Shown here piece by piece: positions 1 to 9,960 of a stretch of 14,899 nucleotides of DNA. This DNA is from Bimuria novae-zelandiae CBS 107.79 (Eukaryota > Ascomycota > Dothideomycetes > Pleosporales > Didymosphaeriaceae): positions 14,969 through 29,867 of the forward strand of contig ML976661.1 of assembly GCA_010015655.1 (NCBI GenBank), written 5' to 3'. The notes beneath the pieces were generated by a model. It saw only the letters and a list, made by a program, of their open reading frames with translations. It had not been told where the DNA came from and ran no database searches. The stretch's first letter is position 1. Every line of letters begins with the position of its first letter. A program made the position numbers and the translations under genes.

Positions 1-1694
1 GCTTAAAGAATAAGCTAAAACCTAATAAAGTTATAACTACTATAGTTAATCTTAATTAACGTAAGCGTGATAATCTTGTCCTAGCTAAGAAGCTATAAGT
101 AGTTGGCAAGATTATAACACTAGGGCAACTATTTAAAGTATCTATAAAGGTAGAGATTAACGCCCTTATAATATAAGGTGTCTTCTACTTTGAGAAGTAT
201 AGTCCTTACTATTATAATAAGGTTCGTATCTTTAAGTCACGTATTATTAATAAAGTTAAGGGCAAGACTACTAATCGCCCGTACGAAAAGTCCTGTCTTG
301 TTATCTAAAGATACGCTAATAACGATAAGAAGCTTGTCCTAACACAGTCTCCCACTATCTAGCGTGCAAGCCAGCGTGTGATTATCGCTCTAGCACTATT
401 ACTATTAAAGCTGGGCATGTACCTCTGGCTCCGTGACATCACTCAGGCCTATACGCAATCGGATGATCCACTCTAGCGTACTATTATGGCTGACATACTA
501 GCCCAGCTTAAGGAAAGTTATTTAATAAACATAGTTATAGTTATTATTAAGCCGCTATATGGCATTGCTAAAGCAGGTGCCTATTAGTAGTTAACGTATA
601 ATAAACACCACACTAAGACTCTCTACATAGTAACATCCACTTATAATCTATACCTGCTTATTAGTAAGGCTGGTAGCAAGTGCTTCGGCATTATTAGCAT
701 GCAAACTAACAACACGCTTAGTCTGTCTAATAAAGCTTTTATAGACCTTAAGGACTAAGAGCTACGTTTTAAGGCTAAGCCTAAGTAGTTTCTCTCACTA
801 GACGCGCAAATTAACTTTAACAGCTATATTATTAAGCTTAATAATAATAATCGCGCCATTACTCTGCGCTAGAAGAAGCAAGGCGAGAAGCTAGAGATAG
901 CTAATAATAAGTAATTATATATTTAATAGCGCGCTCGAGGTGCTTATATTACAATAATCTATTAACTAGAGGCGAGCTTCGACCTTACCGCTACAGCCCA
1001 AGCGAGTGAGCCTACAAAAGAAGAAATTACTAGATTAAATAAGCGCATTATCTAGCAAAAGGAGAATATTACTCGCGGCCTTAACTTTATCCTACTAGAC
1101 TTAAGCAACTTAAAGCTATACACCTTTGTTAACGTATTATTTACTAACAATAAGGACATGTTATTATAAATAGGCTTTGTAATTACGCTTGGCAATAAGA
1201 CCAAAGATAGCGATTGTAACTTTAAGTTTACTAGTAATATTATCTACTAGTTATCTATTAAGTGCAAGCGCGTTACTCGCAGCATCTTTGTATCTAAGAT
1301 CTACGCGATAGCCTATAGAGTTAATATTATAATTATAATTAGCGGTACAATCGACATAATTATACAGCGACTTAACCTCCCTAATATCCCTATCGTCGTG
1401 TGCACTAACTTACGCTCCTTATATAATTACCTTATTAAGCTTAGCACTACTAAGGAGAAGCGCCTTATAATTAACATTATAGCTCTACGTAAGGCCTATA
1501 AGCGTAGTAAGCTCATAGACATCCGCTAGATTAATAGACGTGACAATCTAGCAGACTTAATAACCAAGGCCAGATCTAACTTAGCTATAGAGCATCTTAT
1601 TAACTATAACTAGCTCAAGCTTCGCGTGCAAGGCTGGGTTAATCGTGCTAAAGTTAATACTATAGAGCACGATCACGATAGCAAGAAGCAGTAA
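1..1694 (+). pseudogene. Ty1/copia retrotransposon pol, 3' part (reverse transcriptase and RNase H), inactivated by RIP
   Basis: Reading frame 3 can be followed from the left edge to a TAA at 1692-1694 without a frameshift. It is interrupted by 20 internal stops, all TAA or TAG and none TGA, as expected when CAA/CAG and TGG codons are hit by C-to-T or G-to-A change. Recognisable pieces are a copia reverse transcriptase stretch near 430-590 (DITQAYTQS, then KPLYGIAKAG), the catalytic MQT-D-D-TL motif now reading MQTNNTL at 699-719, and a copia RNase H with the C-terminal DNLADLITK signature near 1540-1570. Several acidic catalytic positions read Asn or Lys. The element would have copied its RNA into DNA in cytoplasmic particles; this copy cannot. 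Its gag, protease and integrase lie left of the window. Family assignment is confident; the exact lineage is not resolved. Confidence 0.9.
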
Positions 1695-1780
1695 GTCTAT
1701 AATAGGAGAAGTAAGATAGGCACTAAGAGGGTGCGCACCAGCGCTAGTCTGGTTAGAAAACTAGCAACTATTACAGATCG

Positions 1781-2091
1781 TGTTTTATTGCAGATTTGAG
1801 CATTCTGGGCTGAACTGGCTACATGTAGCATAAAAGAAAAGATAGCCAGTGTTGGTATCAAACCTGCGCAACACTGCTACGGCTTTCACTACCATGCAGT
1901 TTGCCTGCGGTTTATTACGCAGTTTGCCTGCGGTTTGTTGCGCTAGTCCTGATCGGGCTAGCAGGGAACAAACCACGCTTGATAAATACTTCTCACAATA
2001 GCCCACCACAATAGATCTGCAATCAAGAATTAAATCAATACCACATCGTTGCAACGAAGTCTTGATCCAACAGCCTATTGCCGTATCAACA
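1781..2091 (+). repeat. Candidate 3' LTR of the copia element
   Basis: This GC-richer stretch follows the pol stop. It is bounded by TGTT at 1781 and AACA at 2088-2091, the inverted ends usual for copia LTRs. A purine run at 1723-1731 directly followed by TG at 1732 is a possible polypurine tract, so the LTR could instead begin at 1732. The 5' LTR is outside the window and no target-site duplication can be tested. Small open frames here, such as a minus-strand 89-codon one, are not supported as genes. Confidence 0.55.
1896..1936. repeat. Two 18-bp direct repeats, 23-bp period
   Basis: The 18-mer GCAGTTTGCCTGCGGTTT occurs at 1896-1913 and again, identical, at 1919-1936, separated by 5 bp (ATTAC). 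It lies inside the candidate copia LTR and may be a duplicated regulatory element or a slippage product. Confidence 0.85.
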
Positions 2092-2459
2092 GGAGGTAAA
2101 ACTTTAAGTAAAAAAAAAGCTCGCTTATATAGCGCTCTTGCGTGCTTATTTAGTATAAAAGAAGATAGCGCGTTTACGTAATTAGCGTAAAAAGTTACGT
2201 TAAAAAGAGTAAGAGTTATTTAATTATAGAATATTTATAGTAGATAAGTTAGAAGCCTTAGAGGCTCGTAAAGAACTAGCTTAAGTAATAATATTAGTTA
2301 ATCTAGATGCTACTTTAGGTGCTAAGGTAATAGACTAGTTTATTATCTAGTTAAAGCCTTCCTCTTTTACTACGTAATATTTACTTTTAGTATAGTTATA
2401 TTATAAGTCTCTTTTCCTTTAAAGCTTTCCCTTATTACTCTAGTATAGTAGTAATAATT

Positions 2460-2690
2460 ATAGATCTTATTTCGCGCTTTTTTTTAAGAGTTATTAGTAG
2501 TTCTTACGAAGTTTAGATTCTAGTTTTTATATATTTTCTAAGTATAGGTATCCTTTCTATTTAATTAACTATTTTTATAAGAACTTATTATTTTAAAAGT
2601 CTTTTTATTTAACTTCTTTATATCTTAAAAGTATTTTAACTTTAAACTTATTTTCTTCTTCTAGCTAGAAATAAAAGGTTATTTTAACTA
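2460..2690 (-). pseudogene. Chromodomain remnant at the C-terminus of gypsy pol
   Basis: At 2533-2571 the minus strand reads WLIKWKGYLYLEN if two TAG codons are taken as former Trp. It is followed by a former ENTW-type motif and a KLESKLRKN helix. This is the YLVKWKGY...ENTWEP pattern of chromodomains, which bind methylated histone H3 tails. It places the element in the chromovirus branch. The reading frame differs from that of the integrase block, so an indel lies between them. Confidence 0.8.
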
Positions 2691-2899
2691 GTATTTTAGG
2701 GTCTATAGGTTTAAGTTAGTTTATATAGAATACTAAGTATATCTTTATGTCTGGCGGTAGTTCTAATTAGTAGTTAATTAGTAATATTTATTTAATAATA
2801 AAAAATAGTCTAACTTTAATATAATCTAGTTTCTTATACTTCTTCTTTTAGGTTTAAAGATTTTTTATAAGTAAATATGCTTTATCCCCCTTCTTTAGC

Positions 2900-3760
2900 T
2901 AAGGTGCTATTTTTCTTTTTTAGTTTATATAGGAAATACTTTACTATTAAGCTTTCTTAAAGTTCTCTTAGAGTTATGTATATGTTTTTTTTTATATTTT
3001 TTACTATATTTATTACTTTTTCTATCTTAATTACTGTAGGGAGTGTTTAATTAAAGAGATATAAATATCTTTTATAGTTTGCATAGAATAGTGTAAATCC
3101 TATTATTACTAATATTTTGTTATTGTATGCTAATTATGCTATAGGTAATAAGGAAATATAGTTATTCCTCTAGTTATTATAGTAGATACGTAGGTACGTC
3201 TTAATTATTTAGTTTATACGTTCTGTTTGTCCGTTAGTTTGCGGATAGTATGCCGTCAATAGTTTTTATTTTATTCTAATAAGGGCTATAAGCGTTATTT
3301 AGTAGTTTAATATAAAGAGCTTGTCTCTATTGCTAATAATTATCTTCGGAATACCGTAGTGTTATATAAGTTAGTCTAGGATAAGGAATGCAAGTTCTTT
3401 AGCTATAATTATCTTTTAGTATAGTAGTAATTCCACGTATTTAGTAAATTAATATACGATATTTAGTATTATATTATAGGTAATTCCTATTATAGGGTCC
3501 TTGAACTTTAGTAGTCCTATAATAAAGTCTATAGCGATATTTTTTATAGTGTAACGGGTATTTATATAGATTATATCTCTCTATACTTAAGATATGTTGC
3601 GTGTTTATTGCGCTAGCAGTCTACGCATTTGTAAATATATATAGTTACTGCTTTCTTAATTCCTTTAAAGCTGTAGTTCCGCTAGATAAGTTCTATTGTC
3701 TTTCTAATCCCTAGGTATCCGTACGCTAGGTTATTATAGTATTACTATATAATTTTAGTT
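2900..3760 (-). pseudogene. Gypsy integrase remnant
   Basis: The strongest block is at 3218-3259 on the minus strand, LTAYYPQTNGQTER, the highly conserved segment at the end of the gypsy integrase catalytic core. Upstream, near 3597-3640, a C-x2-C followed by RNK resembles the cysteine half of the HHCC zinc-binding domain. Many TAA/TAG codons interrupt the frame. The enzyme would insert element cDNA into the chromosome; this copy is dead. Confidence 0.87.
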
Positions 3761-4379
3761 TATAGTTCCTTAGATACTTCGCGTGTAAGTATAAGAAGTT
3801 AATTAAGTTTAGCTATTAGTTCTAAAGAACTATTAGGGGTTTTTTTTTTGTATTATAAAGTACGTCTTAACTTTTTCTTTTTTATTATTTATTTTACTAA
3901 TAGCGTCCGCTTATCTGTTTTCTTTGTCTAGGGTGTATATAATCTTAAATTTATATTATCTTAGCGTTTCTAACTATCTTACTTATTATTAAGTTAGTTT
4001 TTTTATAGTTATAAAGCGTGTAAGGTTCTTATAGTCTATAAAAATTATAAGTTTAGAGTAACTATGTGTATAGATCCTCTAGTGTTTAATAGCTTTTACT
4101 ATCGCGAGTAGTTCTTTATTATATACTTTATACAATAATTCTTCTAATGTAAACTTATGTGCGTAGTATATAATTAGGTGCTATTTATTATTCTTTTCCT
4201 ACTTCGCGCATGCTCTAACCGCCAAGTTACTTACGTTTATTTTAATCCGCAAGGGTTTGTCGTCTTAAAAGTGTATAAGGATTAGTAGCGTAATATATAC
4301 TTCTTATAGTGTTTAGAATGCTTGCTTGTATTCTTTTATTTAGTTAAAAAGTCTATCTTTCTTTATAAGGTTCGTAAGG

Positions 4380-5190
4380 GGTAATATAATCCTTAAGTAG
4401 TTTGTAATAAATTATCTATTAAATCTAATAAATTTAAGGAAGGCTTATACTTTTTTTAAAATTAGTAAGTAACTTTTACTTCCTTACTTCCTTAATTTTT
4501 AAAGGGCTTACTTAAATACCTTTAGTGTTAATAATATATCTTAGGAACTCCAGTTTTATAACATAAAACTTGTATTTCTTTAGTTTTAATTATAGGTTAG
4601 CACTATTAAGCACTTATAGTACTATTTATATATATTATATATAGTCCTTCTCTTGCTTAGAAAATACTAGGATATTATTAAGGTAGGTAACTATAAATAT
4701 ATTAAGGTAATTTTATAGTATATTATTAATTATTACTTAAAATGTTGCTGTTGCGTTTGTAAGTCTAAAGGGCATAACTTAGTACTTAAATAGTCTATAT
4801 TTAGTTTAAAAGGCTATCTTCTACTTATCACCTGCTACTATTTATATAAGGTAGTATCTATCTTATAGGTTAAATTATGTAAATATTTTAGCTTGTCCTA
4901 GCCTGTCTTAAGACTCTTATATGTTTAGTAGTAGGTATCTGTTTTTAATTATTGTGTTATTTAGCCTTTTATAGTTAATACATGGACGTTATATTTTATC
5001 TTTTTTTATAATAAATATTAAAGGTAATACTACTAGCAATTCTAACTTACGTATTTATTACCTTTTAAGGGCTTTCTTTAGGAATTCGCGTATCTATTAG
5101 AGTTTTTTTTACTCTAGCTATATAGTAGTCCGAAGGGCGGCGTTTTTCCCTCTTTAAGAATAATGCAGTAATTTTAGTATATATATTTAA
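4380..5190 (-). pseudogene. Gypsy reverse transcriptase remnant
   Basis: Minus-strand translation shows the ordered RT motifs. KTPPFGLLYS lies near 5130, followed by a FIIKKD..RPCINYKRLN core, then an AKIFT-FNL block where the first catalytic Asp should be. Next come VMPF-LTNA-ATF at about 4738-4786 and YLNNILVFS at 4659-4685. The last is the YLDD box with both Asp codons (4674-4679) changed to Asn, so the active site is destroyed. RNase H should follow toward about 4000 but is too degraded to delimit. Confidence 0.88.
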
Positions 5191-6699
5191 AAAGGACGTT
5201 TGCTCCTTTCCCTTCCTAAAATAAATAACTTTATTCCTTATATTTATTAGGGATATTAAGAGGTGTGCTATTCTCTTTATACTTATGCTTTATAACTTAG
5301 TAGTTCCTGCTAGTATTTACTAAGTTAATTTTGTATTTATTAATTTTTAGTCGCGAGACTATGTTACTAATAGCTATTTTATTTACTATTATACTCTATT
5401 AATGCGTAGGCTTTACTTATAATATATAGTTATAGCGCTTAAAGGATAGCTCTTTCCTTTTTCAGTTAATTATAGGGTTATACTTTCTTAACTAGGGTAG
5501 TCTTAAAATTATATTATAGTTTACTTTCTTAATAATGTTAAGAGTAATTAATTCCTAGTGTTTATAGATTATAAGGGTAGTTTTAATCTTATACTTAATT
5601 ATTACTTTGCTAGGTATTAGTTATCTATTTATAATATAAATAGTATAAGGTATAGCCTTCTTGCGTTCGTAGAGTCCTGCTTTATTAAGTGCTTTTCTTA
5701 ATATATAGCTTTCTTATGCTCCTAAGTCTAGTATAGCTTTTATTTATATTTCTTTAAGCTATACTAGTAGCTTAATTAATACCTAACTATTAGTGGTATT
5801 TACTTCTTTAAAGGCGTTTTCCCGCCTAAGCCTAGGTCTAAAAAAGACATTTTTCTCTATAACTAGCTCTATAGGTTTAAGGTGTCCTTTACTCTTCTCC
5901 TAAGACTATTATTAAGTCTTATTTAGAGAAACTTTACTATCTTCTTCTTTTATTACTAATTTAATACTAAGGGTCGTAGTCCTTTTTAGTATATAATTAA
6001 ATCTATGCTTATTTTTCTGCTCTCTATATTCTTTATAGTTAGAGTATAAGCATGTTTGCTATTTATCTAATACGCATTTTCTATTAACTAGTAGTAATAT
6101 TACTTAGTTTAGTACTTAGTTAAAGTATAGAAAGTATCGTGTTTCGCGTTTATCCTAATGGTAAACATTATAGTAGGTAATAGAGTAGTTAAGCCACTCC
6201 TATCTTATTAATATATTTAGGAAAAGTAGCTATATTCCTTAGCTTAGTAATAAATAGTATATTAGTCTTCCTTATAAAGGGTCAATTGTATAGTCTCGTG
6301 CGTAGGGTTGCAGTGGTCTAGGTTGTACTCTAGTTTGTAGTTTAGGTTTTTATTTAGGTACTTCTTTTTAGGGTCTTTATAGGCATAGCGATGATCTGCT
6401 ATTTCTTATGCTATTTTACTAACTAGGTTAGGTTAGTAAGCGTGGTAAAATACTTTTATATAGTTTTATTATTTAATTGCTATAAACCCGAAGTCTCCTT
6501 CACCTAGTTAGTGTTTTTCTAAAAAATTAAAAACATTAGTTATCTTACTAATAACTAGTTTGCTCTAGCTAGGGTAAGGTATAAAAAATTAATATATTAG
6601 TTCCTTTTCCTTCTCCTTTTTGTCTAAACCTTTATATGCATCCTCGTAGAGTTATAAGTTAGGTGTCTTTAATTACTTTAATCCTTTATTATAAATATT

Positions 6700-7750
6700 A
6701 GCTTATTTAATAGCGTTTACTACCTGCTATTCTTCGTCGGTGTTTTCTTCTTTATTAATAATTAGTACGTTTAGCTACTAGATAATCTTGTTCTTAGATC
6801 TGTAGTTCCTAGCTATATAGCCTAGTTTGCTATATATAAAATAGTTACGTGTCTTAGTCCCCTGTCATCGGGTTCTATCTAAGATACGTTAGTTAGGCTT
6901 TTAAAAGCCTATAGCCTTTCCTATTCCTTTTTTTAGATTATTAAACTAGATATTTTCTATAGGTTAGGGGCTATAATAGTTACGTTATTAGTGTTAAGGT
7001 GCCTTTAGTAGCGCCCTATAGACTATAGGTGCCTATTACTTAAAACTAGCGTTTTTTAGGTTCCTGCGGAACTCTTCTTGCAAGGTAAACTATTTCCTAT
7101 TAATATAAATAGTCTCTTTATATAGTTCTTTTAAGATCTTTATTTTTATACTACTACGCAGGAGTCCTTCGCATATATTATATTTAAGGCCTTATTTATA
7201 TATTATCTTAAAAGATTTATCCTCTTAGTTAAGTTATACAGCGTACTTACAGAACTTAGCTACGTATTTAGCTATAAATTAGTACTAATAAATATTTAGA
7301 TCGCGCGTTTAGCGATAGTAGTTTTATTAATAATTCTAAATATTTATTAAAGATATATTTTAAAGTTATTATAGTCTTTAATAATATTAATTACGTTAGT
7401 ATATTTATTAATATACTCCTTATTCTCGTTATTATAGTCTATGTCTAAGTACTTAACTAGATAAGAATAGATCTATTCTTTAGCGCTTTCTCGCATGTAG
7501 GTTATAGTAAAAATAACCTTTTTTTATCTTTAAGGTCTTAGTTTTAATTAAAGAAGTAGAGGTCTAGCTGCAAAAGCTAGGCGTTAAGAAGAGTATAATT
7601 ACTATTATATAAGTTAGGTTTATGCGCCTTATTCTTGCCATCCCCTATAGGGGTAATATAGTTATCTAAAGCTATGGAAGAGGTAGGGGTCCTAGTAGTA
7701 CTTATATTAAAAGTGTTTAAGATGTTAAGATCCCTAGGGGTAGCTAGTCC
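6700..7750 (-). pseudogene. Gypsy gag remnant with degenerate CCHC zinc knuckle
   Basis: Near 7545-7730 the minus strand reads a typical gag opening, including the piece LLQLDLYF. Further on, at 6802-6843, it reads YFIYSKLGYIARNY. This matches the CX2CX4HX4C nucleic-acid-binding knuckle with all four zinc ligands changed to Tyr. TGY-to-TAY and CAY-to-TAY are exactly the changes RIP makes on either strand. The normal protein packages the element's RNA. Limits are approximate and the start codon was not determined. Confidence 0.75.
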
Positions 7751-7935
7751 CTAAAGGCTAAGGTTAGTTCTTAGGTAGGAGTACTAGTAGGATAAGAAAG
7801 GGTTATAGTAATAGCTTGCGCTTATTACTAAGGTATTAGTATTAAAGGTATATATAGCATAATTAAATTAATAAGATTACTTATTTAGATCTAAATAATA
7901 TATTAATAAATAGGTTAAATATAATAATAAAATAA

Positions 7936-8212
7936 CTATCCTTGCGTTCCTGTATACATGACTTATCCTATGAATCCCAGGTGTCCCGAGAATCCCAAAG
8001 TCCCATATGCCAAGATACTTCTGGGACGCCCGATATTTCTGGGACGCGTGACTTGGTCACGTGATCCGTGGCTGAGTCAGGAATCTTGGCTGGTCGCACG
8101 GATAGGTGCCCATGCCCCGCCTCGCGTCATGTTGGGTCTCGACGGATCCTAATACTCAGGCCCTACGCTAGTTTTCCGCAGAGAAATGCCCGCGCTACGC
8201 ACGGGCCTGATA
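7936..8212. repeat. GC island between RIP-mutated blocks; possible LTR or transposon-derived regulatory segment
   Basis: This roughly 280-bp block is much richer in GC than both flanks. It has TCCC at 7975, 7984, 7993 and 8001, then TTCTGGGACGC at 8019-8029 and 8037-8047 (18-bp period). It also has a CACGTG E-box at 8058-8063 and an AP-1/Gcn4-like TGAGTCA at 8073-8079. It adjoins the gag side of the chromovirus, so it could be that element's 5' LTR on the minus strand, but no matching copy is visible beyond the chromodomain end. Two short overlapping plus-strand open frames (7958-8152, 8068-8283) have no recognisable features and are not called as genes. Confidence 0.45.
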
Positions 8213-9062
8213 GCTTATTAATAAATTATTTAGTATTATACGTTTTTTATAGAAATAATAATTCTATTACGTACTATATATAGTAATAGATTCTTATACC
8301 TTCTTATTACTATTATATATTCTAATTATATATAGAGGTAGTAATAGAGGCATCTTCACTACCCTTACAGGAAGAGTAGTATTATAAGCTACTTAATATA
8401 AAGTTAATATTAGTCTAATTAAAAATAATTAGGGCTTAGTTTACTTACTTAAGGATAAATTAAGTTTTTAAAATATTTTATAAAACTATAAAATTAGTCT
8501 TTTAAGCTTCCTATTTAATCTAACGTCCCTTATTTAGTAGTAAAGTGTTTAGATTATAAATATCTCTAGCTTATTACTAGTAAAACTTAATACTAAGCTA
8601 TTTTATAAAGACTTTATCCTATTATAAGTGGCTAGCTTTATAGCGTTAATAAGTACTTATTTTATATTAAAACTTTTTTTAGCAAGTTTCGCGCTACCTT
8701 TTAGGTATTATAGTATCTTCTTTTAAGTAATTTTATAGTAATTAGTACTATATTTTAAGTACTATTTACTATAATTATAGAGATTTACCTATAATTTCTT
8801 GCTTTTTTTATAGGCAAGTAGAGCTTTAGCTACTACTATCTTATTAATATTACGCTTTTCTACTATAGCATGGGCTTACTATAAGTATGCAAGGCCTTAA
8901 GTAATAGTAAAGGCACGCCTTTTACGTGCTTAATACTTTATTTTAGGTATTTTAGTAGCCTTTATACACTATAATTAGCGCTTAAGTCTATATAAGGAGA
9001 GGGTAAGTGTAGCGCTACCTCTAATTATACGTAAAACATTAGCTAAAAGATCTACTAGTAAA
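8213..9062. repeat. AT-rich RIP-degraded repeat, family unresolved
   Basis: The sequence is dominated by TpA, with frequent TAA/TAG in every frame and composition like the neighbouring chromovirus. Minus-strand frames show some stretches free of other stops, but no reverse transcriptase, integrase or transposase motif that I recognise. It is probably the remains of a repeated element mutated by RIP. Confidence 0.5.
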
Positions 9063-9200
9063 TGCGTAAATGTCAAGTGCATTCTCGACTAGGTCCTAAT
9101 AAAGTCCCTTCGGACCAATCCTTGGCCAGATCACGTGATGGAGTATATATATGCTTCTGTAAGCTCCTTACCTAAATCCCTAAGGATTTGTCTAATATAC
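9063..9200 (+). promoter_or_regulatory. Promoter-like cluster: CCAAT, palindromic E-box, TATA
   Basis: A CCAAT box at 9115-9119, a perfect 10-bp palindrome ATCACGTGAT at 9130-9139 and TATATATAT at 9144-9152 occur in this order within 38 bp. A 6-bp-stem inverted repeat, AAATCC-CTAA-GGATTT, follows at 9174-9189. The block is less AT-rich than its flanks. The arrangement suits a pol II promoter, most likely one from a transposable element, as no gene follows. This is inference from motifs alone. Confidence 0.35.
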
Positions 9201-9450
9201 ACGTTTGCCCTAATTTAAATTACCTACTATAAAAAGCCTTACTTTAGTAATTAAACTATAATGAAGAAGCCCTATTACTAAAGGCTAGAAATACTTAAAA
9301 AATAAATTAGTTATACTATACTAACAAAGTTATAAAGGAAAGCCCTACCTGTTAAAAGTAAGTAGGTAATATATATATAATTTATAATTTAATAAGTAGA
9401 ATAAGTAAGGAGTAATAGTATTATACTAACTCTACATAAAGGGAGAGCTT
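9201..9450. repeat. AT-rich degraded sequence, no gene seen
   Basis: The stretch is TpA-rich with stops in all frames and lies between two less mutated islands. It contains a TA-repeat near 9370-9380. Nothing recognisable is encoded. Confidence 0.4.
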
Positions 9451-9960
9451 ACAGATAGAGTGTATCGGCGCAGGTCACTCAAAGGATCGATGTTGGCGTA
9501 TCTCCTAGCAGAGGCATGTGGGAGTGCGTGTATAAGAATGTAGCCTCGAATGAATTAAGTGCCTATAGGCCTGGTACGAAAGGATACGGAAAAGGTACTG
9601 AACTACAAAGGCCCCAAGCTCCTCTAAATACACCTCTTCCCAGATGGCTAGCTAGCACATAACTGCCATAGGTTGACCGTCGGTCTGATGGATCCGAAAT
9701 AGGTCCGAATCGGATTCGTAGTTCCCCATCGGTCTGATAGATCCGAAATTGGTCCGATACGGATGAGTGTCGGTTTTCGGATGATCTCGAATCCTGTCTT
9801 GACTAGCCAAGGGTTCTCGTGTCGACGAGCGATTGTTCCTGTTACATAGAGCTGGTTTGCCGCCCACCTAAATAATAACCGTAGGCGAGTCGCGACAGTC
9901 CTAAAAGACGCTAATAGACTATACACTTACAGGTCGCTGCCTAGGCTAGGACAGAACACG
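9450..9960. repeat. GC island with internal 35-bp direct repeat; transposon-end or LTR-like
   Basis: This block is largely free of RIP-type change. A 35-bp sequence at 9681-9715 recurs at 9730-9764 (49-bp period) with 31 of 35 positions identical. Both copies contain TCCGAAAT and GGTCCGA, and the motif TCCGA is itself repeated inside each copy. Two overlapping minus-strand open frames (9648-9926, 92 codons; 9652-9867, 71 codons) cover the repeat. They read it in different frames, look like no family I know and are not called as genes. Such repeats are common near DNA-transposon ends and in LTRs, but I see no terminal inverted repeats. Confidence 0.45.

Larger units (their letters stand above)
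2097..7935 (-). mobile_element. Ty3/gypsy chromovirus LTR retrotransposon, internal region, heavily RIP-mutated
   Basis: Translating the minus strand gives the gypsy domain order from high to low coordinates: gag with zinc knuckle, reverse transcriptase, integrase and a terminal chromodomain. The sequence is strongly AT-rich and TpA-rich with many stops. The zinc knuckle, reverse transcriptase, integrase and chromodomain are not all in the same frame, so indels have occurred besides RIP; a gag-pol frameshift may account for one of the changes. Outer limits are approximate: the left edge is where AT-rich sequence begins after the copia LTR and the right edge is where the GC island begins. I could not pair two LTRs, so the element may be truncated, or one LTR may be unrecognisable. 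A chromovirus would normally target heterochromatin through its chromodomain. Confidence 0.88.

Noticed and set aside
1785..2054. An 89-codon minus-strand frame
   Set aside because: It lies within the candidate copia LTR and spans the 23-bp-period repeats; no protein features are seen.
2097..8212. Paired LTRs flanking the chromovirus
   Set aside because: I compared about 2097-2340 with 7700-8212 by eye and found no convincing match. RIP and divergence may hide it; an alignment would be needed.
8213..9062. Fot1/pogo-type transposase on the minus strand
   Set aside because: Some Lys/Ala-rich stretches were suggestive of the C-terminal part, but no DDE or helix-turn-helix motif and no terminal inverted repeats could be recognised.
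9648..9926. Two overlapping minus-strand frames of 92 and 71 codons
   Set aside because: They read the 35-bp direct repeat in different frames, show no family resemblance and have no sign of selection on the protein.
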